Shown here: positions 32,453 through 41,077 of the stretch, piece by piece
Position numbering within the stretch: position 1 is the stretch's first letter
Layout: every line of letters starts with the position of its first letter
Assembly: GCF_001650715.1 (NCBI RefSeq)
Contig: NZ_LWQT01000044.1
Location: forward strand, 62,001-126,000
Length of the DNA: 64,000 nt
DNA from: Paramagnetospirillum marisnigri
GTDB lineage: Bacteria > Pseudomonadota > Alphaproteobacteria > Rhodospirillales > Magnetospirillaceae
Reading direction: 5' to 3'
Made by a program: the position numbers and the translations under genes
The notes under the pieces: generated by a model
What the model was told of the DNA's origin: nothing
Seen by the model: the letters and a program-made list of their open reading frames with translations, nothing else
The model's database searches: none

Positions 32453-33169
32453 ATGGACCTGTTGGGATCGGTGGAGCGCCACCCCTGGCGGTGGTCTCTG
32501 GCCCTGTTCCTGCCGCTGGTTCTGTTTCCCCAGATCGATATCGCCCTGTCGGGAATGTTCTTCGACCCGGTGCGAAAGATCTTTCTGTTGCGCACCCACC
32601 CCCTGGGCGAGTTCGTGCGCAAGGTCCTGCCCGGCATCCTGTTCGCCCTGGCGGCGGCGGCGGCGGCATTGGGGGCTTTCGCGGCCTGGCGGGGGCGCGC
32701 CTTGTTGGGGATGGACGGGCGCCGGTCGCTCTATCTAGTAGCCAGCCTGGCCCTGGGGCCGGGGCTGGTGGTCAATGTGCTGCTGAAGGATTTCTGGGGG
32801 CGCCCCCGGCCCAGCACCATCGCCGAGTTCTCGGGACCGTTCCAGTATGTTCGGGCCCTCATTCCGTCCGACCAGTGCCCCGATAACTGCTCCTTTCCCT
32901 CGGGTCATGCCGCGCTGGGTTTCTGGATGGTGGCGTTCGCCCTGCTGGCGTCCCCGGCGTGGCGGCGTCCGGCCCTGCGCGCCGCCCTGGGATTCGGGGT
33001 GCTGGTGGGGGGGGTGCGCATCGCCCAGGGGGGGCATTTTCTGTCCGATGTGATCGCATCAGGCATCATCGTCAGCGGTCTGTGCCTCTGGTTGCACCGG
33101 GTAATTATTGTGCAAAGCAGCATGACATTTTGGAAAAATAATCGTCATGAAGGCAGTGAATCTCCGTAA
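32453..33169 (+). CDS. PAP2-family membrane phosphatase (LpxE-like)
   Basis: 238 aa with five or six membrane helices and all three PAP2 motifs: KDFWGRPRP, SFPSGHAALGFWM and GGVRIAQGGHFLSDVIAS. Enzymes of this type remove phosphate from lipid A, undecaprenyl diphosphate or phosphatidic acid on the outer face of the inner membrane. Start two bases after the lptG stop implies co-transcription, which makes a lipid A or lipid-carrier substrate attractive (inference). The cysteine-containing loop SDQCPDNCSFPSGH just before motif 2 could form a disulfide, as expected for a periplasmic loop. Confidence 0.85.
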   Translation: MDLLGSVERHPWRWSLALFLPLVLFPQIDIALSGMFFDPVRKIFLLRTHPLGEFVRKVLPGILFALAAAAAALGAFAAWRGRALLGMDGRRSLYLVASLALGPGLVVNVLLKDFWGRPRPSTIAEFSGPFQYVRALIPSDQCPDNCSFPSGHAALGFWMVAFALLASPAWRRPALRAALGFGVLVGGVRIAQGGHFLSDVIASGIIVSGLCLWLHRVIIVQSSMTFWKNNRHEGSESP

Positions 33170-33298
33170 GACCCTAGCGGCAGCGCCCTTTCTCGGGTAA
33201 TGATATCCGTTCAGACCGATCTGGGCATACAGAGCCGGGGCGGAATGCCTTCGCGTCAGTGCGGGGGACTTTAGTTTACTTATCGACGAGAACGACAC

Positions 33299-33913
33299 AT
33301 GGCATGGAACCGAGATAATCATGGCAGCCGCTCCCGGGATCGCGGGCGGCGGGACGACTTCGGAGAGCCGGCGTACGAGCCGCCGCGCAGCAGCTCTCCC
33401 CGCTCTGCCGGACCCAGCTCCTTCGACCGTCAGATGGTCAGTCAGGCGAACGTCAGCGCCACTGTAAAGTGGTTCAATGCCTCAAAGGGCTTCGGCTTCG
33501 TCGCCCCGTCCGATGGCTCGCCGGATGCCTTCCTGCACATTTCGGCGCTGGAACGCGCCGGTCTGTCCCAGGTTGCCGAGGGAACCACCCTGGTGGTGGA
33601 CCTGGGCCAAGGCCAGCGCGGCCCGCAGGTGGTGACGGTGCACGAGGTGGATGCCTCCACCGCCGTGGCGCGCGCCCCGCGTCGCGAGGAACGCGGCCCG
33701 ACCCAGACCGTGGAAGGCGTGGTCAAGTTCTTCTCCGCCGAGAAGGGCTTCGGCTTCGTCGCTTGCGACGAGGGCGGCAAGGACGTGTTCGTTCATGTGA
33801 AGGCCCTGGAGCGCTCGGGTATCGGCGCCCTGGAATCCGGCCAGCGCGTGCGCGTCACGACTACGCTGGGCCTCAAGGGTCCGCAGGCGGATACGGTCGA
33901 AGTCATCGCCTGA
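33299..33913 (+). CDS. Double cold-shock-domain protein
   Basis: 204 aa. An Arg/Gly/Ser-rich disordered start (1-50) precedes two cold-shock domains, each with RNP1-like KGFGFV: VKWFNASKGFGFVAPSDG (about 55-118) and VKFFSAEKGFGFVACDEG (about 138-204), and the RNP2-like AFLHISAL and VFVHVKAL. It is expected to bind single-stranded RNA or DNA as a chaperone. A leader of about 130 bases lies upstream, as usual for csp mRNAs, and no strong ribosome-binding site is visible. A very strong intrinsic terminator follows immediately. Confidence 0.92.
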   Translation: MAWNRDNHGSRSRDRGRRDDFGEPAYEPPRSSSPRSAGPSSFDRQMVSQANVSATVKWFNASKGFGFVAPSDGSPDAFLHISALERAGLSQVAEGTTLVVDLGQGQRGPQVVTVHEVDASTAVARAPRREERGPTQTVEGVVKFFSAEKGFGFVACDEGGKDVFVHVKALERSGIGALESGQRVRVTTTLGLKGPQADTVEVIA

Positions 33914-33920
33914 GTCTTCT

Positions 33921-33957
33921 AACCGGCCTCTCCCCAGGAGAGGCCGGTTTTCATTTT
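33921..33957 (+). terminator. Intrinsic terminator of the cold-shock gene
   Basis: Perfect 13-base arms (AACCGGCCTCTCC and complement) with a three-base loop CCA, followed by TTTTCATTTT. It begins seven bases after the stop codon. One of the clearest terminators in the window. Confidence 0.92.
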
Positions 33958-34048
33958 CCCAGCCTACGTTCCCCGTGATGGGGCGGCGGAGGGAGATTGC
34001 GCGCTACGCCGTGACGCTCTCCCGGTCTGACCTATCCGAAGGTATGGA

Positions 34049-34148
34049 TTGACCCAAATCCTGCATTCTGGTACCACAATACCCATTACTGCTTTGTCTC
34101 CCTGAGATTGGGCGGGACGCGGTGAAAGCCGGGTCCCGCCACTTTTTT
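34049..34148 (+). ncRNA. Candidate small RNA with orphan terminator
   Basis: An intrinsic terminator (arms GGCGGGAC 34111-34118 and GTCCCGCC 34133-34140, then ACTTTTTTG) has no gene ending at it: the preceding gene already has its own terminator at 33921. Upstream, TTGACC (34049-34054) and TACCAC (34072-34077) are spaced by 17 bases as a possible weak promoter. That would give an RNA of about 65 bases. No known RNA family is recognised. Confidence 0.35.
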
Positions 34149-34236
34149 GCCTGCTCTCAATCAGGCTCAACCGCATGCGCTGACAGTCCCTGTCGCCTGT
34201 GCTAGCTTCCGCCCGATCAGGGAGGAACCCAAGGAC

Positions 34237-35829
34237 TTGAGCAGATCACGATCCAATGCGGCGGTAACATGGGCTGAGACCATGGCGCTGTGGCTGTTGC
34301 CCGCGCTGTTCGTGGCCTCGCTGTTCGCCATGCGCGATGCCAGCCTGCCGTTCTGGCAGGCCTTCAACCTGGACCCCGACTATTATTATCTGCTGAACGG
34401 TCTGCGGCTGGTCGAGGGCCTGTCCCCCACCGATGTCAGCCATCCCGGCACCCCCATCCAGGTGCTGATCGCGGCGGTGATCCGGGCGCTGCATCCCCTC
34501 GATCCTATGGAGCGGGTGGTGGATGCGGTTCTGGCCGATCCGGAAGGCCATCTGATGGCGGCGACCACGGTCATCTTCCTGCTGGTGGGGGCGTCACTGT
34601 GGCTGATGGGCCGCGAGGCCTTCCGCTGGGGCGGCCTGGCTCCCGCCCTGCTGGCGCAGTCCTCGCCGTTTCTGGCCCGCATCATCGTCAAGATGGCGCT
34701 GCATCCCAAGCCCGAGCCCTTCATGGTCATCGCCGCCGCCCTGCTGGTGGCGGTGGGGTTCGCCGCGCTGCGGGCCGAGCGCTGCCGCGATGGTCATGCC
34801 GTGTTGGCCGGGCTGGTGATGGGGTTCGGCATCTGCTGCAAGATTCACTTCATGGCCCTGGGCGTGTTGCCGCTGTTCCTGTTCGACCGTCGCCGGGTGG
34901 TGGTCTATGCCGGGGTCACGTTGCTGTCCTTCGGGCTGTTCTTCGCCCCCGCCCTGGGCTCGCTGGATATCTGGCTGGACTGGCTGCACCGGGTATTCCT
35001 GGGCGCCGGGGCCTATGGCGACGGGCCGCAGACGGTGATCGAGCCGGGAAAGTATGTCCGCGCCATCTGGCGGTTGTTTTCCGCCAAATGGTTCTATACC
35101 GGTGCCGTCATCCTGTCGCTGTCGCTGCTGCTGGTACATGGCCTGGCCTTGCGCTCCGGTCGCGCCGCGCCTGACCGGCGGACCCGGTTGCTGCTGGGGC
35201 TGGTGGCGGCCGCCTTCGCCACCCATGTGCTGATCGCCAAGCAGCCCGCGCCCCACTACATGGTGCCCGCCCTGATGCTGACCGGCCCCATGCTGGCGCT
35301 GCTGTGGGCCATCAGCCGGGAGAGCGTGCCGGAGCGGCTGTGGCGCCCCGCCTGGGCCGTGTTGGGGGTGGTGCTGGTGGTGGCGGGGGGCAATGCCCAA
35401 TGGCGCCAGCGCACCGAATTGGCCCAATGGAGTCGTGATACCCAGGCCTTCGTCATGGAGGAGCGGTTCGCCGCCTGCGCCCGGGTCTATTTCGATGCCG
35501 CTTCGGCCAAGTCCTTCGCCTTCCAAAGGGGCGACATGAACGCCCTGGCCCGCTATTCGCCCAGGCTGGAAAAGCTGTTTCCCGCCGAGGAATACAGCTG
35601 GTTCATCTTCGACCATACCTGGTGGAAGCAGAGCCTGATGCGCTGGAACAAGCCGGTGGAGCTGGACGCCATCCTGGCGGCGCATCCTTGCACGGTGTTT
35701 CGCGGCAATCAGTATCAGCGGTTCAGGGACCTGAACCACACCATGCGATTCGACGACTCCTGCCCGGTGGGCGAGGAGATGATCTTCACCCTGGGCGTGA
35801 CCTGCGACGGGCAGCCGGTGGGACGATGA
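34237..35829 (+). CDS. Multi-pass membrane protein, GT39/ArnT-like
   Basis: About 530 aa with roughly ten hydrophobic helices in the first 390 residues and a soluble C-terminal domain. The first periplasmic loop has NLDPDYYYLLNGLRLVEGLS and DVSHPGTPIQVLIAAV, the arrangement of acidic residues expected for lipid-linked sugar transferases of the GT-C/GT39 type. It probably transfers sugars from polyprenyl carriers to an envelope glycan (inference). Start: TTG at 34237, with GGAGG 11 bases upstream; an ATG at 34282 is an alternative. The stop overlaps the ATG of the next gene (ATGA), so the two membrane proteins are coupled and may work together. Confidence 0.65.
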   Translation: MSRSRSNAAVTWAETMALWLLPALFVASLFAMRDASLPFWQAFNLDPDYYYLLNGLRLVEGLSPTDVSHPGTPIQVLIAAVIRALHPLDPMERVVDAVLADPEGHLMAATTVIFLLVGASLWLMGREAFRWGGLAPALLAQSSPFLARIIVKMALHPKPEPFMVIAAALLVAVGFAALRAERCRDGHAVLAGLVMGFGICCKIHFMALGVLPLFLFDRRRVVVYAGVTLLSFGLFFAPALGSLDIWLDWLHRVFLGAGAYGDGPQTVIEPGKYVRAIWRLFSAKWFYTGAVILSLSLLLVHGLALRSGRAAPDRRTRLLLGLVAAAFATHVLIAKQPAPHYMVPALMLTGPMLALLWAISRESVPERLWRPAWAVLGVVLVVAGGNAQWRQRTELAQWSRDTQAFVMEERFAACARVYFDAASAKSFAFQRGDMNALARYSPRLEKLFPAEEYSWFIFDHTWWKQSLMRWNKPVELDAILAAHPCTVFRGNQYQRFRDLNHTMRFDDSCPVGEEMIFTLGVTCDGQPVGR

Positions 35830-37316
35830 ACAAGGATGGGACCGGGGCCATGAATATGGGCAAGACGTGGGAAAAGGCGGGTTGGACCCTTGCGGCGCTG
35901 GCTTGGGCGAATGTGGTGACGGTCGCCGTCCTCTACATGCTCTATCCCGGCTATATCGACCATGGCGAGCCCGCCATCTCGGCCATGATCTGGAAGATGC
36001 TGGGTGGCGCCAAGGCCTACTATCCGCTGGAGTCCGCCGAGCGCATCACCAATATCTACGGCCCCGTCGCCTATCTCTGGCATATGTGGCCGCTGGCCCT
36101 GTTCGGCGGTTCCATCACCGCCAGCAAAGTGGCCGCCTGCCTGGGCGCGGTGCTGATGACCCCGGCCCTGTTCCTGCTGGCCCGCAAGGCCGGTCCGGTG
36201 GCGGGCTGGACGCTGGCCTTCCTGACCGGCATCTACACCATCGTCATCGCCTTTCCGGTGGTGATCCGCCCTGACGCCATCTTGTTCCTGCTGATCGCCT
36301 TCGCGGTCTTCGCGGTGGCCCGCGCCGGGGATTGGCGCTGGAAGGCCAGCCTGATCCTGGGCCTGGCCGCCGGTCTGGCGGTCAACATCAAGTTGCATGC
36401 CGCCATCTATCTGCTGCCGGTGGGGCTGTACCACCTGGCGGCGGGAAACTGGCGCCACCTGCCCATGATGGCGGTGGCCGCCATGGCGGCCGCCGTGGCC
36501 TTCTTCCTGCTGCCCACCTTCCCCCTGATGGATTATCTGGCCTGGCTGGGCCCCATCTCGGCCAAGGAAAACAACTGGATGCTGGGCTGGTACTGGGAGG
36601 TGGCGCTGTATTACTTCCCCTTCCTGTTCCTGGCCCTGGGACGGCGCCGTCCCCTGGATCTGGCCGAGAAGATTTATCTGGGCGCCTATGGCCTGTGCAT
36701 CCTGGTGACCCTGTTCCCCGCCACCAAGGTGGGCGGTGGCAGTCATTACTTCCTGCCTTTCCTGCCCCTGGCCGCCGATCTGATCCGCCGCCTGTCGGCC
36801 GATTCCCCCAATGGGCGCCAGAAGATCGCGGTGACGGTCTTCGCCCTGTTCGCCCTGGCGGGATCGTTCCAGGCCGAGCGGCGCTTCTTCAAGAAGCTGG
36901 AATGGGCCAAGTCGCGGGAGGTGGTGGCCGAGATCTCCGCCGTGCTGGACAGGTACAAGGACAAGCGGGTGCAGATGACGGTGGGCCGGGTGGACACCGA
37001 TCTGGGAACCCAGCTCTCCTATCATTACTATTCCTGGCGCAATCTGCCGGTGTTCAGGGGCAATCCCTATACCATGGACGCCGGAATCATGATGGAACTG
37101 ACCAAGCTGGGAGTGCCGTTCCCGGACGAGGCCATCCGCCGCATCGAGACCTGCCATACCCAGGTCTGGCTGGTGCCCAAGGATGGCGAGCCCATGAACC
37201 TGACCGGCTATTATAACCAGCAGGTCTTCCCCGAGGCGGCTCGCGCCGCTTTCTTTGCCCACCACACCAAGGTGAGCAGCGGGGCCTTCTACGATATCTG
37301 GGAATGTCGCCCCTGA
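35826..37316 (+). CDS. Multi-pass membrane protein, GT39/dolichyl-phosphate-mannosyltransferase-like
   Basis: 496 aa. About ten membrane helices are followed by a soluble C-terminal domain with DRYKDKRVQMTVGRVDTDLG and YHYYSWRNLPVF. The first loop (YPGYIDHGEPAISAMIWKML, then YYPLESAERITNIYGPVAYL) carries the acidic residues expected of a GT-C enzyme. It is coupled to the preceding gene by a 4-base overlap. The pair resemble each other in layout but not closely in sequence. Acceptor and donor are unknown; an exported polysaccharide or LPS decoration is likely given the GT9 cluster 2.5 kb downstream. Confidence 0.65.
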   Translation: MNKDGTGAMNMGKTWEKAGWTLAALAWANVVTVAVLYMLYPGYIDHGEPAISAMIWKMLGGAKAYYPLESAERITNIYGPVAYLWHMWPLALFGGSITASKVAACLGAVLMTPALFLLARKAGPVAGWTLAFLTGIYTIVIAFPVVIRPDAILFLLIAFAVFAVARAGDWRWKASLILGLAAGLAVNIKLHAAIYLLPVGLYHLAAGNWRHLPMMAVAAMAAAVAFFLLPTFPLMDYLAWLGPISAKENNWMLGWYWEVALYYFPFLFLALGRRRPLDLAEKIYLGAYGLCILVTLFPATKVGGGSHYFLPFLPLAADLIRRLSADSPNGRQKIAVTVFALFALAGSFQAERRFFKKLEWAKSREVVAEISAVLDRYKDKRVQMTVGRVDTDLGTQLSYHYYSWRNLPVFRGNPYTMDAGIMMELTKLGVPFPDEAIRRIETCHTQVWLVPKDGEPMNLTGYYNQQVFPEAARAAFFAHHTKVSSGAFYDIWECRP

Positions 37317-37332
37317 TCCCTGTCCAGGCGGG

Positions 37333-37533
37333 TCACGCCATCATGAATTGCGGGCCGGTGCGGCGGCGCAGGCGATGGATCATGGCCAGGGTCCGGCGCG
37401 CCATTTCGACGGTGATCGGGGAATAGCGCTCGGGATTTTCAACCACGATCAGGGCCTCGCCCTCGATCTGGTCCAAGGCGTCATCGTCCAAGTCCTTATG
37501 GTCATCCTCGGCCGTAGCCTGCAATCCGAACAT
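37333..37533 (-). CDS. Small acidic hypothetical protein, 66 aa
   Basis: A 66-aa protein: an acidic N-terminal half (TAEDDHKDLDDDALDQIEGE) and a basic helical C-terminus (MARRTLAMIHRLRRRTGPQF). GGGAGGGG precedes the ATG at good distance. No family recognised. It converges with the preceding membrane-protein gene, whose stop is 16 bases away. Confidence 0.6.
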   Translation of the reverse strand: MFGLQATAEDDHKDLDDDALDQIEGEALIVVENPERYSPITVEMARRTLAMIHRLRRRTGPQFMMA

Positions 37534-37631
37534 GGCGGCCCCCTCCCGTCTAATAGGATAGGGTGTATCATGCGAAGGGGTAGTTTTCTACTTCTTTAGG
37601 GTAAGTTAATTCGAAGGCGCGGGGCGAATTA

Positions 37632-38462
37632 TTACCTTCGTAGGAGCTTTTCCACGGATACAGGGTCCAGTCTGACCTCCTGCCAGGACATGCCCCAATG
37701 GAGGTGGGCACCGGTGGCGAGACCGCTGGCGCCGATGGCGCCGATGGGCTGGCCGCGAATGACCCGTTGGCCCGCCGTCACCGCGATGGCGGACAGATGG
37801 GCGTAGCTGGACATCAGTCCCAGCCCATGGTCGATCATCACCGTCCGGCCGGTCAGGAACAGGTCGGGAGCCGCCAGCACCACCACGCCATCGGCGGCGG
37901 CCCGCACCGGGCTGCCCGTCGGCCCGGCGATGTCCAGGCCGGAATGGGGCGCGCCGGGATTGCCGTTGTAGAAGCGCTGGCTGCCGAACACGCCCGAGAC
38001 GATGCCGGTGGCGGGCCGCTCCAGGCCCGACAGGAATTGGGCGAGGGGGGTGGGGCGGCCGCGCAAGTCGCGCATCATCTGGCTTTCGGCCTTGATGCGG
38101 GCGACAGCGACCGGGTCGGGCTCGGCCTTGTCGCGGGGCAGGCCTTCGACCTTCTGGACCGGCCAGTCGCGGCGCGCCACCACCAGGAGTCTCTCTTCCG
38201 TCGCCGGGGTGCCCTCGATGACCAAACGGGCGGCTTCGGCGGCGTCGCGGCCGAAGCCCAGCAGGAACAGGCCGTCAGCGGCCACCGGCACATCCCGGCC
38301 GTCGAGGCTGACCCGGGCACCGGGCGAGGTCTGGCCCAGGACCAGCCCGCCCTGCTCCGGTGATCCGGTCAGGACCGTCTGGGCCTGGAGGGGAAGCGAC
38401 AGGGACAGCAGCGCGATTGCCAGGGCGATGGTTCTATTTCGGCGCCCACATGATGGAGGCAT
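37632..38462 (-). CDS. M23 family metallopeptidase
   Basis: 276 aa with a signal peptide (TIALAIALLSLSLPLQAQ). A beta-sandwich-like region (30-110) precedes the LytM/M23 domain (about 150-276), which has the zinc ligands in HSGLDIAGPTGSPVRA (H-x3-D) and HLHWG, plus the YAHLS box. All catalytic residues are present, so it should be an active peptidoglycan endopeptidase in the periplasm. Its ATG overlaps the end of the upstream gene by 29 bases, indicating coupling. Confidence 0.9.
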   Translation of the reverse strand: MPPSCGRRNRTIALAIALLSLSLPLQAQTVLTGSPEQGGLVLGQTSPGARVSLDGRDVPVAADGLFLLGFGRDAAEAARLVIEGTPATEERLLVVARRDWPVQKVEGLPRDKAEPDPVAVARIKAESQMMRDLRGRPTPLAQFLSGLERPATGIVSGVFGSQRFYNGNPGAPHSGLDIAGPTGSPVRAAADGVVVLAAPDLFLTGRTVMIDHGLGLMSSYAHLSAIAVTAGQRVIRGQPIGAIGASGLATGAHLHWGMSWQEVRLDPVSVEKLLRR

Positions 38463-39216
38463 CGCCCTCTTCCTTGTTGCACAATTCAGTGATGATGGCC
38501 GACGACACCCGGGTCGGCGTGACGCCGTTGACCGAGAGCAGGCCCTTCCTGACCAGGCGCATGCCCGAGGCGGCGCAGATGCGTGGCGGCACTCCGGCGG
38601 CGGTGACCACCGGCATGCCGCCCATGGAGATCACCTTCAACTCGCCGCCGAACATGTGGTTTGGCGGCGCGTTGCCTTCCACCGCCTTGACGATCTGTTC
38701 GACGAATTTCTCGGTATCGCCGGAATCCGTCACCTGGGCATCCTGGCCGATCCACCAGCCGATGCCGCCCGCCAGCACCAGCACCCCGGCCACCGCCGCG
38801 ACGATGCGGGCGACGCGGTTGTTCGAGGCTTCCTCGGGATCGGGGCGATGGATGGGCTTGGTCTTGGGCTTGGGGCTAGGATGGGACGCGGCGGGCGGGT
38901 GGGCCGCTTCCTGCAGGTGGCGGGGCAGGCGCTTTTCCTTGGCGGCTTGCAAGGCCTTGACGCAGGCCCGGGCCGCTCCGCGCATTTCCTCGCGGATGGA
39001 TTCGGGTGAATGGCTGGGTTTGACCTCGGCCACCGCCGCCTTGATCTGGCGGATCAATTCATCGAGCAATTCGCTGTCGGCGGGGCGCCGCAACATCAGC
39101 GCCAGGGCCAGCAGGGAGATTTCCTCCAGCTTGGCGACATCGCGCACGGTCGGTATCTTCCGGACGATGGCCTGGAAGAGAGCGTCCTGCTCCTCGCTCG
39201 TCATTGGCTTTTGCAC
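38434..39216 (-). CDS. Hypothetical single-pass membrane protein
   Basis: 260 aa. The N-terminal half is soluble and helical (LLALALMLRRPADSELLDEL, AARACVKALQAAKEKRLPRH). A Pro/Lys-rich linker precedes a membrane helix (VARIVAAVAGVLVLAGGIGWWIG, about 135-157), and about 100 residues follow in the periplasm with a CAASGMRLVRKG ... ELCNKEEG pair of cysteines. The GTG at 39216 has GGGAT upstream; the ATG four codons later is an alternative. It overlaps the M23 gene, so the two probably act together in the cell wall; this is inference from coupling. Confidence 0.6.
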   Translation of the reverse strand: MQKPMTSEEQDALFQAIVRKIPTVRDVAKLEEISLLALALMLRRPADSELLDELIRQIKAAVAEVKPSHSPESIREEMRGAARACVKALQAAKEKRLPRHLQEAAHPPAASHPSPKPKTKPIHRPDPEEASNNRVARIVAAVAGVLVLAGGIGWWIGQDAQVTDSGDTEKFVEQIVKAVEGNAPPNHMFGGELKVISMGGMPVVTAAGVPPRICAASGMRLVRKGLLSVNGVTPTRVSSAIITELCNKEEGDASIMWAPK

Positions 39217-39358
39217 AGGGTATATCCCATCGACCCAGGCTGCCCGGTCCCTGGATATGCTATCTCCGAGCAGTTAACGAGCCGTTAGCTTCGGTCCTTT
39301 TGCTCCCCCATGGGAAATCTGCTAAGAACCCGTGGTTCAATCCTTTTCAAGGTTCGCC

Positions 39359-39745
39359 ATGTCCGTTCTTGTGCCCGTGTCGTGGGGCGAAATCATCGAC
39401 AAGATCACCATTCTCGAAATCAAGGCCGAGCGTCTGGCCGATGCCGCCAAGCTGGCCAATGTCACCAAGGAACTGAACGAGCTGGTGGCGGTGCGCGAGC
39501 GGGAATTCCCCGCCCATGCCGGTCTCGCCGCCCTGTCGGCCGAGTTGAAGGCCATCAACGAGAAGCTGTGGGTGATCGAGGATGATATCCGCGACTGCGA
39601 GCGCGCCAAGGATTTCGGCGCCAAGTTCATCGAACTGGCCCGCGCGGTCTATGTCACCAATGACGAGCGCGCGGCGGTCAAGCGCAAGGTCAACGACCTG
39701 CTGGGCTCGGCCCTGGTGGAAGAGAAGTCCTACGCGCCGTATTGA
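39359..39745 (+). CDS. DUF6165 family protein
   Basis: 128 aa. MSVLVPVSWGEIIDKITILE at the start and the paired-helix body (VWVIEDDIRDCERAKDFG style, then VYVTNDERAAVKRKVNDLLG) are the pattern of DUF6165, small helical proteins found in polysaccharide and GT clusters. AAGG seven bases before the ATG supports the start. Adjacent to three GT9 genes. Function unknown. Confidence 0.8.
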   Translation: MSVLVPVSWGEIIDKITILEIKAERLADAAKLANVTKELNELVAVREREFPAHAGLAALSAELKAINEKLWVIEDDIRDCERAKDFGAKFIELARAVYVTNDERAAVKRKVNDLLGSALVEEKSYAPY

Positions 39746-39814
39746 CGCGCCAGCCCGGTTCCCATGTCCGGGCGGCATGCAACGGGCCGATACCGTTTGG
39801 TGTTTGAATTGACC

Positions 39815-39920
39815 TGTCATCCCGACGACCGAGGGGAGGAGGGATCCCATCCTGACCAGGCGGTTCAGACTTGGCCCCGCCGCTCCAGATGGAGATCCCT
39901 CGCATGCGCTCGGGATGACA
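39815..39920. repeat. Large palindromic intergenic repeat
   Basis: Outer arms TGTCATCCCGA (39815-39825) and TCGGGATGACA (39910-39920) are exact complements, and inner blocks around GAGGGATC and GATCCCTC also pair. The form (TGTCATCCCGA ... TCGGGATGACA) is like dispersed REP-type elements of alphaproteobacteria. It sits between DUF6165 and the GT9 genes. Confidence 0.8.
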
Positions 39921-39961
39921 AACGCTAGGGCGTAAACCCAATCGATGACGGGGATGAATCA

Positions 39962-41077
39962 ATGAAGCTTCACCGCCTGATCGACCCGCTGCTGGCGGTG
40001 GAACGGCGCCTGTCGCCCCGCCGGGGCGAGGCGTCGGGCGTGCTGTTGCTCTCTGCCGGGGGGCTGGGCGACACCGTCTTGTTCTCGCTGCTGCTGCCGC
40101 GTTTCCTCCGACTGGCGCGGCCGGGCGAGGAGGTCACGGTGCTGCTGCGCTCCGATGGAGCGAAGATGAGCTTCCTGTTCCCCAAGCAGGTCAAGGTGGT
40201 GGCGGTGGATTTCGCCAAGCTGCGCCAGCCCGGCCATCGCCGCCGGATCATGGCCGAGCTTTACCGCGCCCATTTCCGGCTGGTGGTCTCCACCGACTAT
40301 CTGCGTCATCCCGACCTGGACGAGGCCCTGGCCTTCGCCTGCGCCGCGCCCGAGCGCGCCGCCATGGCGCCCCGGCCCTGGCCCAAGCACGACCGCCGCC
40401 TGACCGCCCATGCCCGGCGCTGGGGCAAGGTGGTGGAGTGCGGACCGGTCCGCCGCGACAAGGTGCTGCGCTGGGCCGCCTTCGCCGATGCCCTGCTGGG
40501 AGAGGCGGAGCCCGCCCCGGTGGTGACGCTGCGTCCCGACCAGATGCCCGAAGCGGTGGCGCTGGACCGCCCCACCGTCTTCATCCAGCCTTTCTCGGCG
40601 GTGAAGGCCAAGCAGAGTCCGCCCGGCCTATATGCCGACATCATCAAGGCGCTGCCCGAGGGCTGGGAGGTGCGCATCGCCGGTCATCCCTCCGACCTGG
40701 ACAAGAATCCCGATTACCGGCCACTGCTGGCGTTGCCGGGAGTGTCGTTCGAACCGGCGCCCTTCGCCCAACTGGCCGGGCTGCTGCGCTCGGCCCGGCT
40801 GGTGATCTCGGTGGATACCGCCTGCATGCATCTGGCCGCCGCCTTGGGGGCGCCCACCCTGTGTCTGGCCAGCGCCGCCTATGTGGGCGAGATCGTGCCT
40901 TATGCCGCCGAGGTGACTCCTGCCTCGTTGAAGGTTTTATACCACCCCATGGACTGCCAGGGATGTCTTGGCGATTGCCGTTTCCCCGCGGTTGAAAGCA
41001 TGTATCCTTGCGTTGCCGCCCTGGACAGGGCAGAAGTGATCAGGACGGTCGTTGCCATGACGGAGGGTGGGTCATGA
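39962..41077 (+). CDS. Glycosyltransferase family 9
   Basis: 371 aa, GT9. N-terminal GVLLLSAGGLGDTVLFSLLL contains the G-L-G-D acceptor-domain signature; the C-terminal domain has VFIQPFSAVKAKQSP, SARLVISVDTACMHLAAALG and APTLCLASAAYVGEIVPYA. The C-terminus holds a cysteine motif, DCQGCLGDCRFP ... MYPCVAALD. GGGGATGA precedes the ATG. The next GT9 gene begins within its stop codon. The shared C-terminal cysteine block suggests this gene and the next arose by tandem duplication. Sugar specificity unknown. Confidence 0.88.
   Translation: MKLHRLIDPLLAVERRLSPRRGEASGVLLLSAGGLGDTVLFSLLLPRFLRLARPGEEVTVLLRSDGAKMSFLFPKQVKVVAVDFAKLRQPGHRRRIMAELYRAHFRLVVSTDYLRHPDLDEALAFACAAPERAAMAPRPWPKHDRRLTAHARRWGKVVECGPVRRDKVLRWAAFADALLGEAEPAPVVTLRPDQMPEAVALDRPTVFIQPFSAVKAKQSPPGLYADIIKALPEGWEVRIAGHPSDLDKNPDYRPLLALPGVSFEPAPFAQLAGLLRSARLVISVDTACMHLAAALGAPTLCLASAAYVGEIVPYAAEVTPASLKVLYHPMDCQGCLGDCRFPAVESMYPCVAALDRAEVIRTVVAMTEGGS

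Noticed and set aside
39815-39920. CRISPR-like array
   Set aside because: A single palindromic element without spacers or repeated units.
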